Source: Microtetraspora sp. NBRC 13810 (GTDB lineage: Bacteria; Actinomycetota; Actinomycetes; Streptosporangiales; Streptosporangiaceae). Taken from it: a stretch of 64,000 nt of DNA. The notes under the pieces were generated by a model. It was not told where the DNA came from, did no database searches, and saw nothing but the letters and a program-made list of their open reading frames with translations. Positions 9,044 through 16,519 of the stretch are shown here, piece after piece (positions within the stretch are counted from its first letter, which is position 1; every line of letters begins with the position of its first letter). Position numbers and translations under genes: made by a program. Location: assembly GCF_030268685.1 (NCBI RefSeq), contig NZ_BSRQ01000008.1, positions 297,127-361,126 on the forward strand, read 5' to 3'.

Positions 9044-10665
9044 GCCTGGTCACGGTCGAGGACCTGCGGGTCGGCTTCCCCCGGGCGGGCGTGCGGGCCG
9101 TGCGCGGGATCGGGCTCACCGTCGGCGCGGGGGAGTGCGTCGCGATCGTGGGCGAGTCCGGGTCGGGCAAGAGCGTGACCGCGCGGAGCCTCGTCGGGCT
9201 GCCCGGCCCGGGGGCGGAGGTGACCGCCGCCCGGTTCGAGATCGGCGGCAGGGACGCGCTCCGCTTCGGCGAGCGGGACTGGCGGCGGGTGCGCGGCGGC
9301 TTCGCCGGGCTGGTGCTCCAGGACGCGCTGGTCTCGCTGGACCCGCTGCGCAGGGTCGGCGACGAGATCGCCGAGGTGCTCGCCACCCATGACGTCGTGC
9401 CCAGGGCCGGCCGCGCCCGGCGGGCCGCCGAACTGCTCGCCTCGGTCGGCGTCCCGGAACCGGAGACGCGCGCCCGGCAGTATCCGCACCAGCTCTCCGG
9501 CGGCCTGCGGCAGCGGGCGCTGATCGCCTCCGCGCTCGCCGCCGACCCGCCCCTGATCATCGCCGACGAGCCCACCACCGCGCTCGACGTCACCGTGCAG
9601 GCGCAGGTGCTCGCCCTCCTCGCCGCCCGCAAGGCCGAGGGCACCGCCCTGCTCATGATCAGCCACGATCTCGCGGTGGTCGCGTCCATCGCCGACCGGG
9701 TGCTGGTGATGAAGGACGGCGTCGTCGTGGAGGAGGGGCCCACCGGGCGGGTGCTCGCCGCCCCGGGGCACGACTACACCCGCACGCTGCTGGCCGCCGT
9801 GCCCTCGGCCGCCTCCCGCGGCACCCGGCTGTCCGCGATCGCCGCGGGCGGCGTAGCGCTGCGCACCCCGCTGCCGCCACGCGAGGCGCGCGGCACCGAG
9901 CCCATCCTGTCCGCCGACCGCCTCACCGCGTCGTACGGCTCCCGCCGGCTCGTGGACGAGGTGTCCCTGGAGGTACGCCAAGGGGAGACGGTCGGCATCG
10001 TGGGCGAGTCGGGCTCCGGCAAGACCACCGTCGCCCGGCTGCTCCTCGGCCTGCTGGAACCCGCCTCCGGCGAGGTGCGGCTGCGCGGCGAGCGATGGTC
10101 GGGCGTCCCCGAACGCAGGCGCAGGCGCTCCCGGACCGCGATCCAGCTCATCTCGCAGAACCCGCTGGACTCCTTCGACCCCCGCTACACCGTCGGCCGC
10201 CTCGTCGCCGAGCCGTTGACCGCCCTGCCCCGGCACCGGCGCCGGGACCGGGTGTCGGAACTGCTGGACCGGGTCGGGCTGGACGGCGATGTCGCGGCCA
10301 GGCATCCCAGGGCGCTGTCCGGCGGGCAGCGCCAGCGGGTCGCCATCGCCCGCGCCCTCGCGCCCCGCCCCGACATCCTGGTCTGCGACGAACCCGTCTC
10401 CGCCCTCGACGTGTCGATCCAGGCCCAGGTGCTGGACCTGCTGGCGGAGATCCAGGCCGCGGACGGCACGTCCCTGGTGTTCATCTCGCACGACCTCGGC
10501 GTCGTGCACCACGTCAGCGACCGGGTGGTGGTCATGCGCGGCGGCCGGGTCGTCGAGGAGGGGCACGTGGACGAGGTGTTCTTCATGCCCCGCGAGGACT
10601 ACACGCGCGATCTGCTGGCCGCGGTGCCCACGCTCGGCCGTACCCCCGGCCGCACCCCCGGCTAG
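9040..10665 (+). CDS. fused dual ATPase of peptide/nickel ABC importer (DppD-DppF fusion)
   Basis: One 541-aa protein carries two full ATPase modules that are separate subunits in many bacteria. Module 1 has Walker A GESGSGKSV, signature LSGGLRQR and Walker B LIIADEPTT. Module 2 starts near residue 290 and has GESGSGKTT, LSGGQRQR and ILVCDEPVS. Both end with the family segment YTRxLLAAVP. The start overlaps the permease stop. The stop codon shares the CTAG at 10662-10665 with the convergent galactokinase stop, so the two genes end on the same four bases. Confidence 0.92.
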   Translation: MSLVTVEDLRVGFPRAGVRAVRGIGLTVGAGECVAIVGESGSGKSVTARSLVGLPGPGAEVTAARFEIGGRDALRFGERDWRRVRGGFAGLVLQDALVSLDPLRRVGDEIAEVLATHDVVPRAGRARRAAELLASVGVPEPETRARQYPHQLSGGLRQRALIASALAADPPLIIADEPTTALDVTVQAQVLALLAARKAEGTALLMISHDLAVVASIADRVLVMKDGVVVEEGPTGRVLAAPGHDYTRTLLAAVPSAASRGTRLSAIAAGGVALRTPLPPREARGTEPILSADRLTASYGSRRLVDEVSLEVRQGETVGIVGESGSGKTTVARLLLGLLEPASGEVRLRGERWSGVPERRRRRSRTAIQLISQNPLDSFDPRYTVGRLVAEPLTALPRHRRRDRVSELLDRVGLDGDVAARHPRALSGGQRQRVAIARALAPRPDILVCDEPVSALDVSIQAQVLDLLAEIQAADGTSLVFISHDLGVVHHVSDRVVVMRGGRVVEEGHVDEVFFMPREDYTRDLLAAVPTLGRTPGRTPG

Positions 10666-11783
10666 GCGAGGCGGCGGGCGCCCGCGGACGGGGTCGCGGC
10701 CAGGAACCGCGGCGGGCGCCAGCCGCGCTCGGCGTAGGCGGCGGACACCGACTCGCACACCGACTGTTCCCGGTCCTGCGGCACCAGCGCGATCGCCGAG
10801 CCGCCGAAGCCGCCGCCGGTCATCCGCGCGCCCCTGGCCCTGCCGCGCACCGCGGCCTCGACCGCGACGTCCAGCTCCGGGCACGACACGGCGAACTCGT
10901 CGCGCAGCGACAGGTGGGACGCGTTCAGCAGGGCGCCGATCTCCGGCACCGCTCCGGCGCGGAGCAGACCGACGACCGCCTCCACCCGGTGGTTCTCGGT
11001 GACCACGTGCTGGACCCGGTCGCGCTCGGCACCGGTGAGGACGCCGAGCGCCCCGGCCAGGTCGGTCACATCGCGCAGCGACTCGACGCCCAGCCGCTTG
11101 GCGGCCCGCTCGCACTCGGCCCGGCGCGTCGCGTATCGCCCGTCGGCCAGTTCGTGCCGCACGCCGGTGTCGATGATCAGCAAGGTCAGCCCGTGCGCCG
11201 CGAGGTCCAGCGGCACCGTACGGCCGGCCAGGCTCCGGCAGTCGAGCAGCAGCGCCCGGCCCTCCTCGCCCAGCGCGGAGGCCGCCTGGTCCATGATCCC
11301 GCTCGGCACGCCGGCGAAGTCGTTCTCCGCGCGCCGCGCGAGCACGGCGAGCTCCATCCGGGACAGCCCCAGGCCGTACAGCTCGTCCAGCGCGAGCGCG
11401 ACGGCCACCTCCAGGGCGGCGCTGGAGGACAGCCCCGCGCCGCGCGGCAGGTCGCCGTCGATCACCACGTCGGCGCCGCCCACCGGGTGGCCTGCCTCCC
11501 GCAACGCCCAGACCACGCCCGCCGCGTACCGTGCCCAGCCCTCGGCCTCGCCCGGGTCGGCGATCGTCAGCGGCCCGCCGGGCATCTGGACGGACAGCAG
11601 CCGCAGCACGCCGTCCGCGCGGGGCGACACCGCGGCGCTCACCCCCCACGGCACCGCGAACGGCAGCACGAGGCCGTCGTTGTAGTCGGTGTGCTCGCCG
11701 ATCAGGTTCACCCGGCCCGGCGCGTGCCACACGCCGTGCGGGGCGGCGCCGTACGCCTCGCGGAAAGCCTCGGCAACGTGCAT
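10662..11783 (-). CDS. galK: galactokinase
   Basis: GHMP kinase of about 373 aa that phosphorylates galactose at C1 using ATP (Leloir pathway, cytoplasm). The sequence shows the galactokinase signature GRVNLIGEHTDYNDG near residue 27, the ATP-binding GHMP motif PRGAGLSSSAALEVA, and the C-terminal GGFGGSA loop. I choose the ATG at 11783, because AGGAG lies 5 bases upstream. A GTG two codons earlier would overlap that site. No galT or galE lies beside it here. It converges with the ABC operon. Confidence 0.92.
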   Translation of the reverse strand: MHVAEAFREAYGAAPHGVWHAPGRVNLIGEHTDYNDGLVLPFAVPWGVSAAVSPRADGVLRLLSVQMPGGPLTIADPGEAEGWARYAAGVVWALREAGHPVGGADVVIDGDLPRGAGLSSSAALEVAVALALDELYGLGLSRMELAVLARRAENDFAGVPSGIMDQAASALGEEGRALLLDCRSLAGRTVPLDLAAHGLTLLIIDTGVRHELADGRYATRRAECERAAKRLGVESLRDVTDLAGALGVLTGAERDRVQHVVTENHRVEAVVGLLRAGAVPEIGALLNASHLSLRDEFAVSCPELDVAVEAAVRGRARGARMTGGGFGGSAIALVPQDREQSVCESVSAAYAERGWRPPRFLAATPSAGARRLA

Positions 11784-11810
11784 GAACACTCCTCATCGCT
11801 GACCCTGACG

Positions 11811-11816
11811 TAGGTT
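11811..11816 (+). promoter_or_regulatory. -10 element giving a leaderless start
   Basis: TAGGTT sits nine bases before the GTG at 11825. Transcription starting about seven bases downstream would begin at or next to the start codon. No ribosome-binding site precedes the GTG, which agrees with a leaderless mRNA, common in actinobacteria. Confidence 0.5.
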
Positions 11817-11824
11817 AGCGTGCT

Positions 11825-12688
11825 GTGAACCCTTCGCCGCTGGAGCAGGTGCGCGACGAACGCCTGGGCGGCGTCCGCCTGGCGCTGAAGCGGGACGACC
11901 TGATCGATCCGGAGATCACCGGCAACAAGTGGCGCAAGCTCAAGCACAACCTGGCCCGGGCGCGCACCGGCACGCTGCTCACCTTCGGCGGCGCCTACTC
12001 CGGCCACATCAGGGCGGTCGCCGCGGCGGGCAGGCGGTACGGGTTCGCCACCATCGGGGTGATCCGCGGCGAGGAGCACCTGCCGCTCAACCCCTCGCTC
12101 GCCTACGCCCGCGGGTGCGGGATGCGGCTGACCTACCTCGACCGCACGGCCTACCGGGCCAAGCACACGCCCGAGGTCGCCGCCCGGCTGCACGCGGCCT
12201 TCGGCGACTTCGACCTGATCCCGGAGGGCGGCAGCAACGCCGCCGCGGTGCTCGGCTGCGCCGAACTGCCCGCCGAGATCGCCGACGACTTCGACGTGAT
12301 CTGCTGCCCGGTCGGCACCGGCGGAACCCTCGCCGGCATCGCCGCCGGCCTGCCCCCGGGCCGGCGCGCGCTGGGCTTCGCCGTGCTCAAGGGCGCCGGC
12401 TTCCTGGCGGAGGAGGTCGCCAGGCTGCAACGGGAGGCGTACGGCACGGTGTCCGGCAACTGGGCCCTCGACCTGGACTTCCACTTCGGCGGCTACGCCC
12501 GGGTGCCGCCGGAGCTGTCCGCCTTCGCGGGCGACTTCGAGGCGCGGCACGGCCTGGCGGTCGAACGGATCTACGTGGCCAAGATGCTCTACGGCGTCTA
12601 CGCGCTGGCCGCCTCCGGCGCGTTCGCCCCCGGCACCCGGGTGGTCGCCGTGGTCACCGGCGGGCCCGCCGTGCCGGTCCCGCCCTGA
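11825..12688 (+). CDS. PLP-dependent ACC deaminase/D-cysteine desulfhydrase-like protein
   Basis: Fold-type II PLP enzyme of 287 aa, related to 1-aminocyclopropane-1-carboxylate deaminase and D-cysteine desulfhydrase. The PLP lysine is expected in KRDDLIDPEITGNKWRKL near residue 40 (GNKxRKL motif). TFGGAYSGHIRAVAAAG follows, and the phosphate-binding Gly-rich loop is PVGTGGTLAGIA near residue 165. The usual family motif here is GGxxSNH(x)RA. This protein has GGAYSGHIRA instead, so the stacking Asn is replaced by Gly. The start has no ribosome-binding site but a well-placed -10. The substrate is uncertain. Confidence 0.8.
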   Translation: MNPSPLEQVRDERLGGVRLALKRDDLIDPEITGNKWRKLKHNLARARTGTLLTFGGAYSGHIRAVAAAGRRYGFATIGVIRGEEHLPLNPSLAYARGCGMRLTYLDRTAYRAKHTPEVAARLHAAFGDFDLIPEGGSNAAAVLGCAELPAEIADDFDVICCPVGTGGTLAGIAAGLPPGRRALGFAVLKGAGFLAEEVARLQREAYGTVSGNWALDLDFHFGGYARVPPELSAFAGDFEARHGLAVERIYVAKMLYGVYALAASGAFAPGTRVVAVVTGGPAVPVPP

Positions 12689-12712
12689 CAGCTCTGTATA
12701 CCGTTGTATACC
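12685..12712 (+). promoter_or_regulatory. promoter and GntR-type operator of the TcuA-like gene
   Basis: TGTATACC occurs twice, at 12695-12702 and 12705-12712, exactly 10 bases apart, so on the same face of the helix. A -35-like CTGACA (12685-12690) stands 16 bases before TATACC (12707-12712), which lies inside the second repeat. A regulator bound here would block the promoter. The FCD-GntR gene at 14253 is the obvious candidate (inference). Confidence 0.6.
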
Positions 12713-12739
12713 ATGGGATCCAGAGGAAGGGGGGCGGTC

Positions 12740-14215
12740 GTGGACGTCATCGTGGTGGGCGGCGGCAACGCCGGGTTCTGCGCGGCGCACGCCGCCCGGG
12801 AGGCCGGCGCGCGGGTGCTGCTGCTGGAGAAGGGGGAGGAGCACGAGGCGGGCGGCAACTCCTTCTACACGGCGGGCGCGTTCCGCACCGTGCACGGCGA
12901 CGCGGCCTCGGTCACCGGCCTCGTCGAACCCGACCCCAGGCTCGCCGCCACCGTGCTGCCGCCCTACGGCGAGGACGACTTCCTCGCCGACATGGCACGC
13001 GTCACCGGCGGCCGATGCGACCCCGTCCTCACCGGCGCCCTGGTCACCCGCAGCGCCGAGACCGTCCGCTGGCTCGCCGGCAAGGGCCAGCGCTGGCGCC
13101 TCATGTACGAACGCCAGGCCTACCCGGCGGGCGACGGGTGGACCTTCTTCGGCGGCCTCGCCCTCGGCACCGTGGACGGCGGCAGGGGCCTCATCGAGCG
13201 GCACACCGCCGCCGCCGTCGCCTCCGGCGTCGAGATCAGGTACGGCGCGGCCGTCACCGCCCTGGTTCCCCCGCCCGGCGGAGGCCCGGGAGCGGCGGGC
13301 GTGCGTTATCGCGACCCGTCCGGCGCCGAGCACACCGTGCGCGCCCCGGCCGTGGTCCTCGCCGCCGGCGGGTTCGAGGCCGACCCGGCACGCAGGGCAC
13401 GCCACCTGGGACCGGGCTGGGACAGGGCCCTGGTCAGGGGCAACCCGCACAACACCGGCGAAGTGCTCGACCTGGCGCTGTCCGCGGGCGCCGTGCCGTA
13501 CGGGGACTGGGGGTCCTGCCACAGCGTCGCCTGGGACGCCGGCGCGCCCCCGCGGGGCGGCGACCGCACGCTGACCAACCAGCGCACCCGGCAGAGCTAT
13601 CCGCTCGGCATCGTGGTGAACCGGCACGGCCGGCGCTTCGTCGACGAGGGCGCGGACTTCCGCAACTACACCTACGCGAAGTACGGCGCCGAGATCCTCC
13701 GCCAGCCCGGCGGCGTCGCCTTCCAGATCTTCGACGCCACCACCCGCCCTCTCCTGCGCACGGAGGAGTACGACAGCAGCCCGATCACCGGCGCGCAGGC
13801 CCCCACCCTCGCCGGGCTCGCCGAGGCGCTGGGCGTCGATCCGGCGGGACTCACCGCCACCGTGCGCGAGTTCAACGCCTCCATCGTCACCGGCCGCCCC
13901 TTCGACCCGTCCGTCAAGGACGGCCGCGCCGCCGGGACAGTCCCCCCGAAGTCCAACTGGGCCCTCGCCCTGGAGACCCCGCCGTTCCACGGCTACGCCG
14001 TCGCCTGCGGCATCACCTTCACCTTCGGCGGCCTGCGCGCCGACGCCGAGGGCCGCGTCCTCGACGAGAACGCCCGCCCCCTCCCCGGCCTCTACGCCGC
14101 CGGCGAGCTCCTCGGCGGCCTCTTCTCCGGCAACTATCCCGGCGGCGCCGGCCTCACCGCGGGCGCCGTCTTCGGCCGGGCGGCGGGCCGCACGGCCGCG
14201 GCGGAGGTGAGGTGA
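12740..14215 (+). CDS. FAD-dependent dehydrogenase, tricarballylate dehydrogenase (TcuA)-like
   Basis: Flavoprotein of about 491 aa from the fumarate-reductase/succinate-dehydrogenase flavoprotein group. It starts with the FAD motif VIVVGGGNAGFCAAHAAREAG, and GGNSFYTAGAFRTVH follows, as in TcuA proteins. The C-terminus has the second FAD loop GLYAAGELLGGLFSGNYPGG. I prefer the GTG at 12740 (GGAAGGGG about 8 bases upstream) over ATG 12704 or 12713, which lie in or next to the operator. TcuB and TcuC partners are absent nearby, so the substrate may differ from tricarballylate. The next gene is its probable regulator. Confidence 0.78.
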   Translation: MDVIVVGGGNAGFCAAHAAREAGARVLLLEKGEEHEAGGNSFYTAGAFRTVHGDAASVTGLVEPDPRLAATVLPPYGEDDFLADMARVTGGRCDPVLTGALVTRSAETVRWLAGKGQRWRLMYERQAYPAGDGWTFFGGLALGTVDGGRGLIERHTAAAVASGVEIRYGAAVTALVPPPGGGPGAAGVRYRDPSGAEHTVRAPAVVLAAGGFEADPARRARHLGPGWDRALVRGNPHNTGEVLDLALSAGAVPYGDWGSCHSVAWDAGAPPRGGDRTLTNQRTRQSYPLGIVVNRHGRRFVDEGADFRNYTYAKYGAEILRQPGGVAFQIFDATTRPLLRTEEYDSSPITGAQAPTLAGLAEALGVDPAGLTATVREFNASIVTGRPFDPSVKDGRAAGTVPPKSNWALALETPPFHGYAVACGITFTFGGLRADAEGRVLDENARPLPGLYAAGELLGGLFSGNYPGGAGLTAGAVFGRAAGRTAAAEVR

Positions 14216-14252
14216 GGAAGGCTGTGGCAGGATCGACCCCGGGAGGTGAGGC

Positions 14253-14879
14253 GTGCGGTCCGACGTGTACCGGCGGCTGCGCGAGGACATCCTGTCCGGC
14301 GGCCTCGCCGCCGAGACGCCCCTGGTGGAGGCGGCGCTGGCGGACCGCTACGGCACCAGCCGCACGCCCGTGCGCGAGGCGCTGCGCCGGCTCGAACAGG
14401 ACGGTCTGGTCGAACGCGCCGACCGGAGCCTGCGGGTCCGCGCCCGCAGCCCGGAAGAGATCCTCGAGATCTACGAGGTGCGCATCTCCCTGGAGGGCGT
14501 CGCCGCCCGCGCCGCGGCCGAGCGGCACACGCCGTACGACCTGGCCCGCCTGCGCGCCGAGGCCGGGCGCATGGCCGCCACCCCCGCCGACGACCCGCGC
14601 GCGATGGCGGACGCCAACCGCCGCTTCCACGAGGCGATCTACGCGGCCGGCCACAACGCCACCCTGCTGGACCTCCTCACCCGCCTCAACGACCACCTCG
14701 CCCGCTACCCGGCCACCACGCTGAGCCACCCCGGCCGCTGGCACCAGGCCCGGACCGAGCACGAAGCCCTCCTGGCCGCCATCGCCGCCCGAGACGCCCC
14801 CACGGCCGCCACCCTCGCCGAACAGCACATGACGACGGCCCGCGACATCCGCCTCCTGATGTACAGCACCGGCTCCTGA
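14253..14879 (+). CDS. GntR-family transcriptional regulator, FCD subfamily
   Basis: DNA-binding regulator of 208 aa. The N-terminal winged helix shows YRRLREDILSGGL and the recognition part YGTSRTPVREALRRLEQDGLVE. The C-terminal FCD domain binds a small organic acid. FCD family residues are visible in EIYEVRISLEGVAARAAAE and in FHEAIYAAGHN. The GTG start has GGGAGGTGAG upstream, 38 bases after the dehydrogenase stop, so the two are probably co-transcribed. It is the likely binder of the TGTATACC repeat at 12695. A repressor relieved by the dehydrogenase substrate is an inference. Confidence 0.85.
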   Translation: MRSDVYRRLREDILSGGLAAETPLVEAALADRYGTSRTPVREALRRLEQDGLVERADRSLRVRARSPEEILEIYEVRISLEGVAARAAAERHTPYDLARLRAEAGRMAATPADDPRAMADANRRFHEAIYAAGHNATLLDLLTRLNDHLARYPATTLSHPGRWHQARTEHEALLAAIAARDAPTAATLAEQHMTTARDIRLLMYSTGS

Positions 14880-14978
14880 CCCCGCCGCACCGACCACCGC
14901 CCGGTGGCGTTCACCGTCCCGCCAAGGGGTGACCTCGCCGGCGCCTTCCGACCCACGACGGCGACCGCGGCCGCGTCG
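14880..14978. other. short intergenic stretch
   Basis: About 100 bases between the convergent GntR and SnoaL-like genes. A small CACCGCCCGGTG hairpin is visible, but no run of T follows. No gene is supported here. Confidence 0.5.
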
Positions 14979-15350
14979 TCAGGAACTCGATGCCGTGTAG
15001 AGCGGGGCGAGGTCGACGAAGATGCGGTAGTCGGAGATCAGGCCGTCGTCGCGGGTGCGCCAGATCGACACGGCCGCGACGCCGACGTCCTCGCCGTCGA
15101 GCCGCCGGTAGGTCACCTCGGTCTCGGCGATGACGTCGGCGTCCACCCGCCAGGTCCGGACGATCCGGTGCCGCAGGCCGCCGATGGTGGCGTAGAACGT
15201 CTGCAGCCCGGCGGTGACGGCCTCGCGTCCCACCATCGGCTCGGCGTTGCCGAACACCATCGTGACGTCCTCGGCCAGCAACCGCACGAACTCGCCGGGG
15301 TCGAACGTGTCGACCGCCTGGAAAACGCGCCGCACCACATCGTCGGACAT
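14979..15350 (-). CDS. SnoaL-like/ketosteroid-isomerase-fold protein
   Basis: Small cytoplasmic protein of 123 aa with the NTF2-like cone fold expected from LLAEDVTMVFGNAEPMVGREAV and a C-terminal IWRTRDDGLISDYRIFVDLAPLY. The pattern is typical of SnoaL_2/DUF4440-like proteins that bind small hydrophobic molecules. The catalytic function is unknown. I take the ATG at 15350 (MSDDVV), which has GAGGGA about 8 bases upstream. In-frame starts at 15359 and 15380 are possible. It stands alone. Confidence 0.7.
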   Translation of the reverse strand: MSDDVVRRVFQAVDTFDPGEFVRLLAEDVTMVFGNAEPMVGREAVTAGLQTFYATIGGLRHRIVRTWRVDADVIAETEVTYRRLDGEDVGVAAVSIWRTRDDGLISDYRIFVDLAPLYTASSS

Positions 15351-15404
15351 GCCGTCCATCCCTCGCGTGATCGGGTCCACTGCCGGGGACGATACGGGAC
15401 GAAC

Positions 15405-15662
15405 TTATTGCGTGACACCGGAACCGGAAGCCGGCTCACCGGTCGCGGCCGGCTGGGAGTCGGCCTCCCAGCGGAGCAGGTCTCCCGGCTGGCAGTCGAG
15501 CACCTCGCAGAGCGCGGCGAGCGTCGTGAAACGCACCGCCTTGGCACGGCCGTTCTTGAGCACCGCCAGGTTGGCGGGCGTGATCCCGACGCGTTCCGCG
15601 AGCTCGCCCACGGACATCTTCCGCCTGGCCAGCATCACGTCGATGTCGACGACGATCGGCAT
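15405..15662 (-). CDS. XRE-family HTH regulator (YozG-like)
   Basis: DNA-binding protein of 85 aa. The helix-turn-helix runs from about residue 10 to 65 (MLARRKMSVGELAERVGIT, NLAVLKNGRAKAVRF, CEVLDCQPGDLLRW). This is the compact YozG/Cro type normally paired with a DUF2975 membrane protein. The ATG at 15662 overlaps the stop of that DUF2975 gene (ATGA), so the two are coupled. It is probably autoregulatory through the palindrome at 16192. Confidence 0.82.
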   Translation of the reverse strand: MPIVVDIDVMLARRKMSVGELAERVGITPANLAVLKNGRAKAVRFTTLAALCEVLDCQPGDLLRWEADSQPAATGEPASGSGVTQ

Positions 15663-16159
15663 CAGATCACCTCGTCGAGCTCGGCCCGCAACCGCACCGC
15701 TTCGACGTCGCGCGCGACGGCCTGCGCGAGCAGCATCCGCAGCACGAGCACGACGAGCGCGACCCCCAGGACCGCCAGGGCGCCCCCGCAGATCAGGAGG
15801 ACCATGCCTGGGGCGACGGCCTCGCCCGGGGTGAGGACGACCGCGAGGGCGAACGTCAGCAGGGCGGCCGCCACGACCGCGCCGATCACGACGTCCACGT
15901 ACCGGAACGCGGCATGGGAGAACACCGTTCCGCGCCGCACCATCGTCGTCAGCCGCCACACGCAGACCAGCACGACCTGGATGGTCACGACGCCCAGGAC
16001 CATGATCACGAGGAGCGGGAGGCGCAGGTACGAGAAGTCCGCGTCCAGTTCCTCCAGGTCGACGGCCAGCAGCGGGATCATCACCGTCTGCACGAACAGC
16101 GAACCGGCGAGCAGCGCCACGAGCACGACGCGCAGCGCAAGCGTTGTCAGCTTTCCCAT
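15662..16159 (-). CDS. DUF2975 family membrane protein
   Basis: Integral membrane protein of 165 aa with four hydrophobic segments, starting at residues 5-30, 45-67, 88-108 and 115-140. It has the DUF2975 size and a charged C-terminus (ARDVEAVRLRAELDEVI). The start ATG at 16159 has GGAGGG upstream. The open frame extends further upstream, but the promoter region lies there. Its role is unknown. Membrane proteins of this kind travel with an XRE regulator, as here. Confidence 0.78.
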   Translation of the reverse strand: MGKLTTLALRVVLVALLAGSLFVQTVMIPLLAVDLEELDADFSYLRLPLLVIMVLGVVTIQVVLVCVWRLTTMVRRGTVFSHAAFRYVDVVIGAVVAAALLTFALAVVLTPGEAVAPGMVLLICGGALAVLGVALVVLVLRMLLAQAVARDVEAVRLRAELDEVI

Positions 16160-16191
16160 GGACCCTCCATCGATCGAATCACGATGTGAAT

Positions 16192-16208
16192 CTATCGAAA
16201 TTCGATAG
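16192..16208. promoter_or_regulatory. inverted repeat, candidate operator of the DUF2975-XRE operon
   Basis: CTATCGA-AAT-TCGATAG is a perfect 7-bp inverted repeat with a 3-bp centre, 33 bases upstream of the DUF2975 start. A second related half-site (CGATCGAATC) lies at 16171-16180. The location fits autoregulation by the XRE protein. Confidence 0.55.
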
Positions 16209-16360
16209 CTTTGAGCAAGGGGCTTCGTTATGACGAAGTAGACAAGGTTCGTCCTGCGCCGCCGACCCGGCACAACACTGGCCATGCTCCGCGAGGTGGT
16301 GCGGGCCCGGGACATCGTCTAACGTCGAAAATCGCAGGTCAGTTGAGGTGCGAGGAAGTA

Positions 16361-16403
16361 GGGCGACCGGGACTCGAACCCGGGCCCCTACGGATTATGA
16401 GTC
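16361..16403 (-). repeat. tRNA(CAU) 3'-half remnant, attachment site A
   Basis: On the minus strand the sequence runs from an anticodon-loop-like CTCATAA through TCCGTAGG and an intact T-arm (GGGTTCGAGTCCC) to the acceptor end TCGCCC. The 5' half (acceptor strand, D-arm and the 5' anticodon stem) is missing. This is what remains on one side when an element integrates into the 3' part of a tRNA gene. Two further diverged copies lie at 26191 and 54748 in the same orientation. The rest of 16209-16519 has no supported gene. Confidence 0.65.
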
Positions 16404-16519
16404 GGCTCGATTCGCCGGCTTGAACATACGCCGACGAGACCGGCTCGGTGGAGTACTCAACGAGTAGTCGCATACCGCTTGAACTGCATGGATGGAGTTT
16501 TCGGCAGGCACAGTCGCGA

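Noticed and set aside
8923-11796. Long open frame of 957 codons on the minus strand across the ABC ATPase and galactokinase genes
   Set aside because: It is antisense to the fused ATPase, with Arg/Gly/Pro-rich composition and no motif. Galactokinase in another frame is the real gene.
11708-14290. 860-codon minus-strand frame opposite the PLP enzyme and TcuA-like genes
   Set aside because: Composition shadow of the plus-strand genes. It has no recognisable domain.
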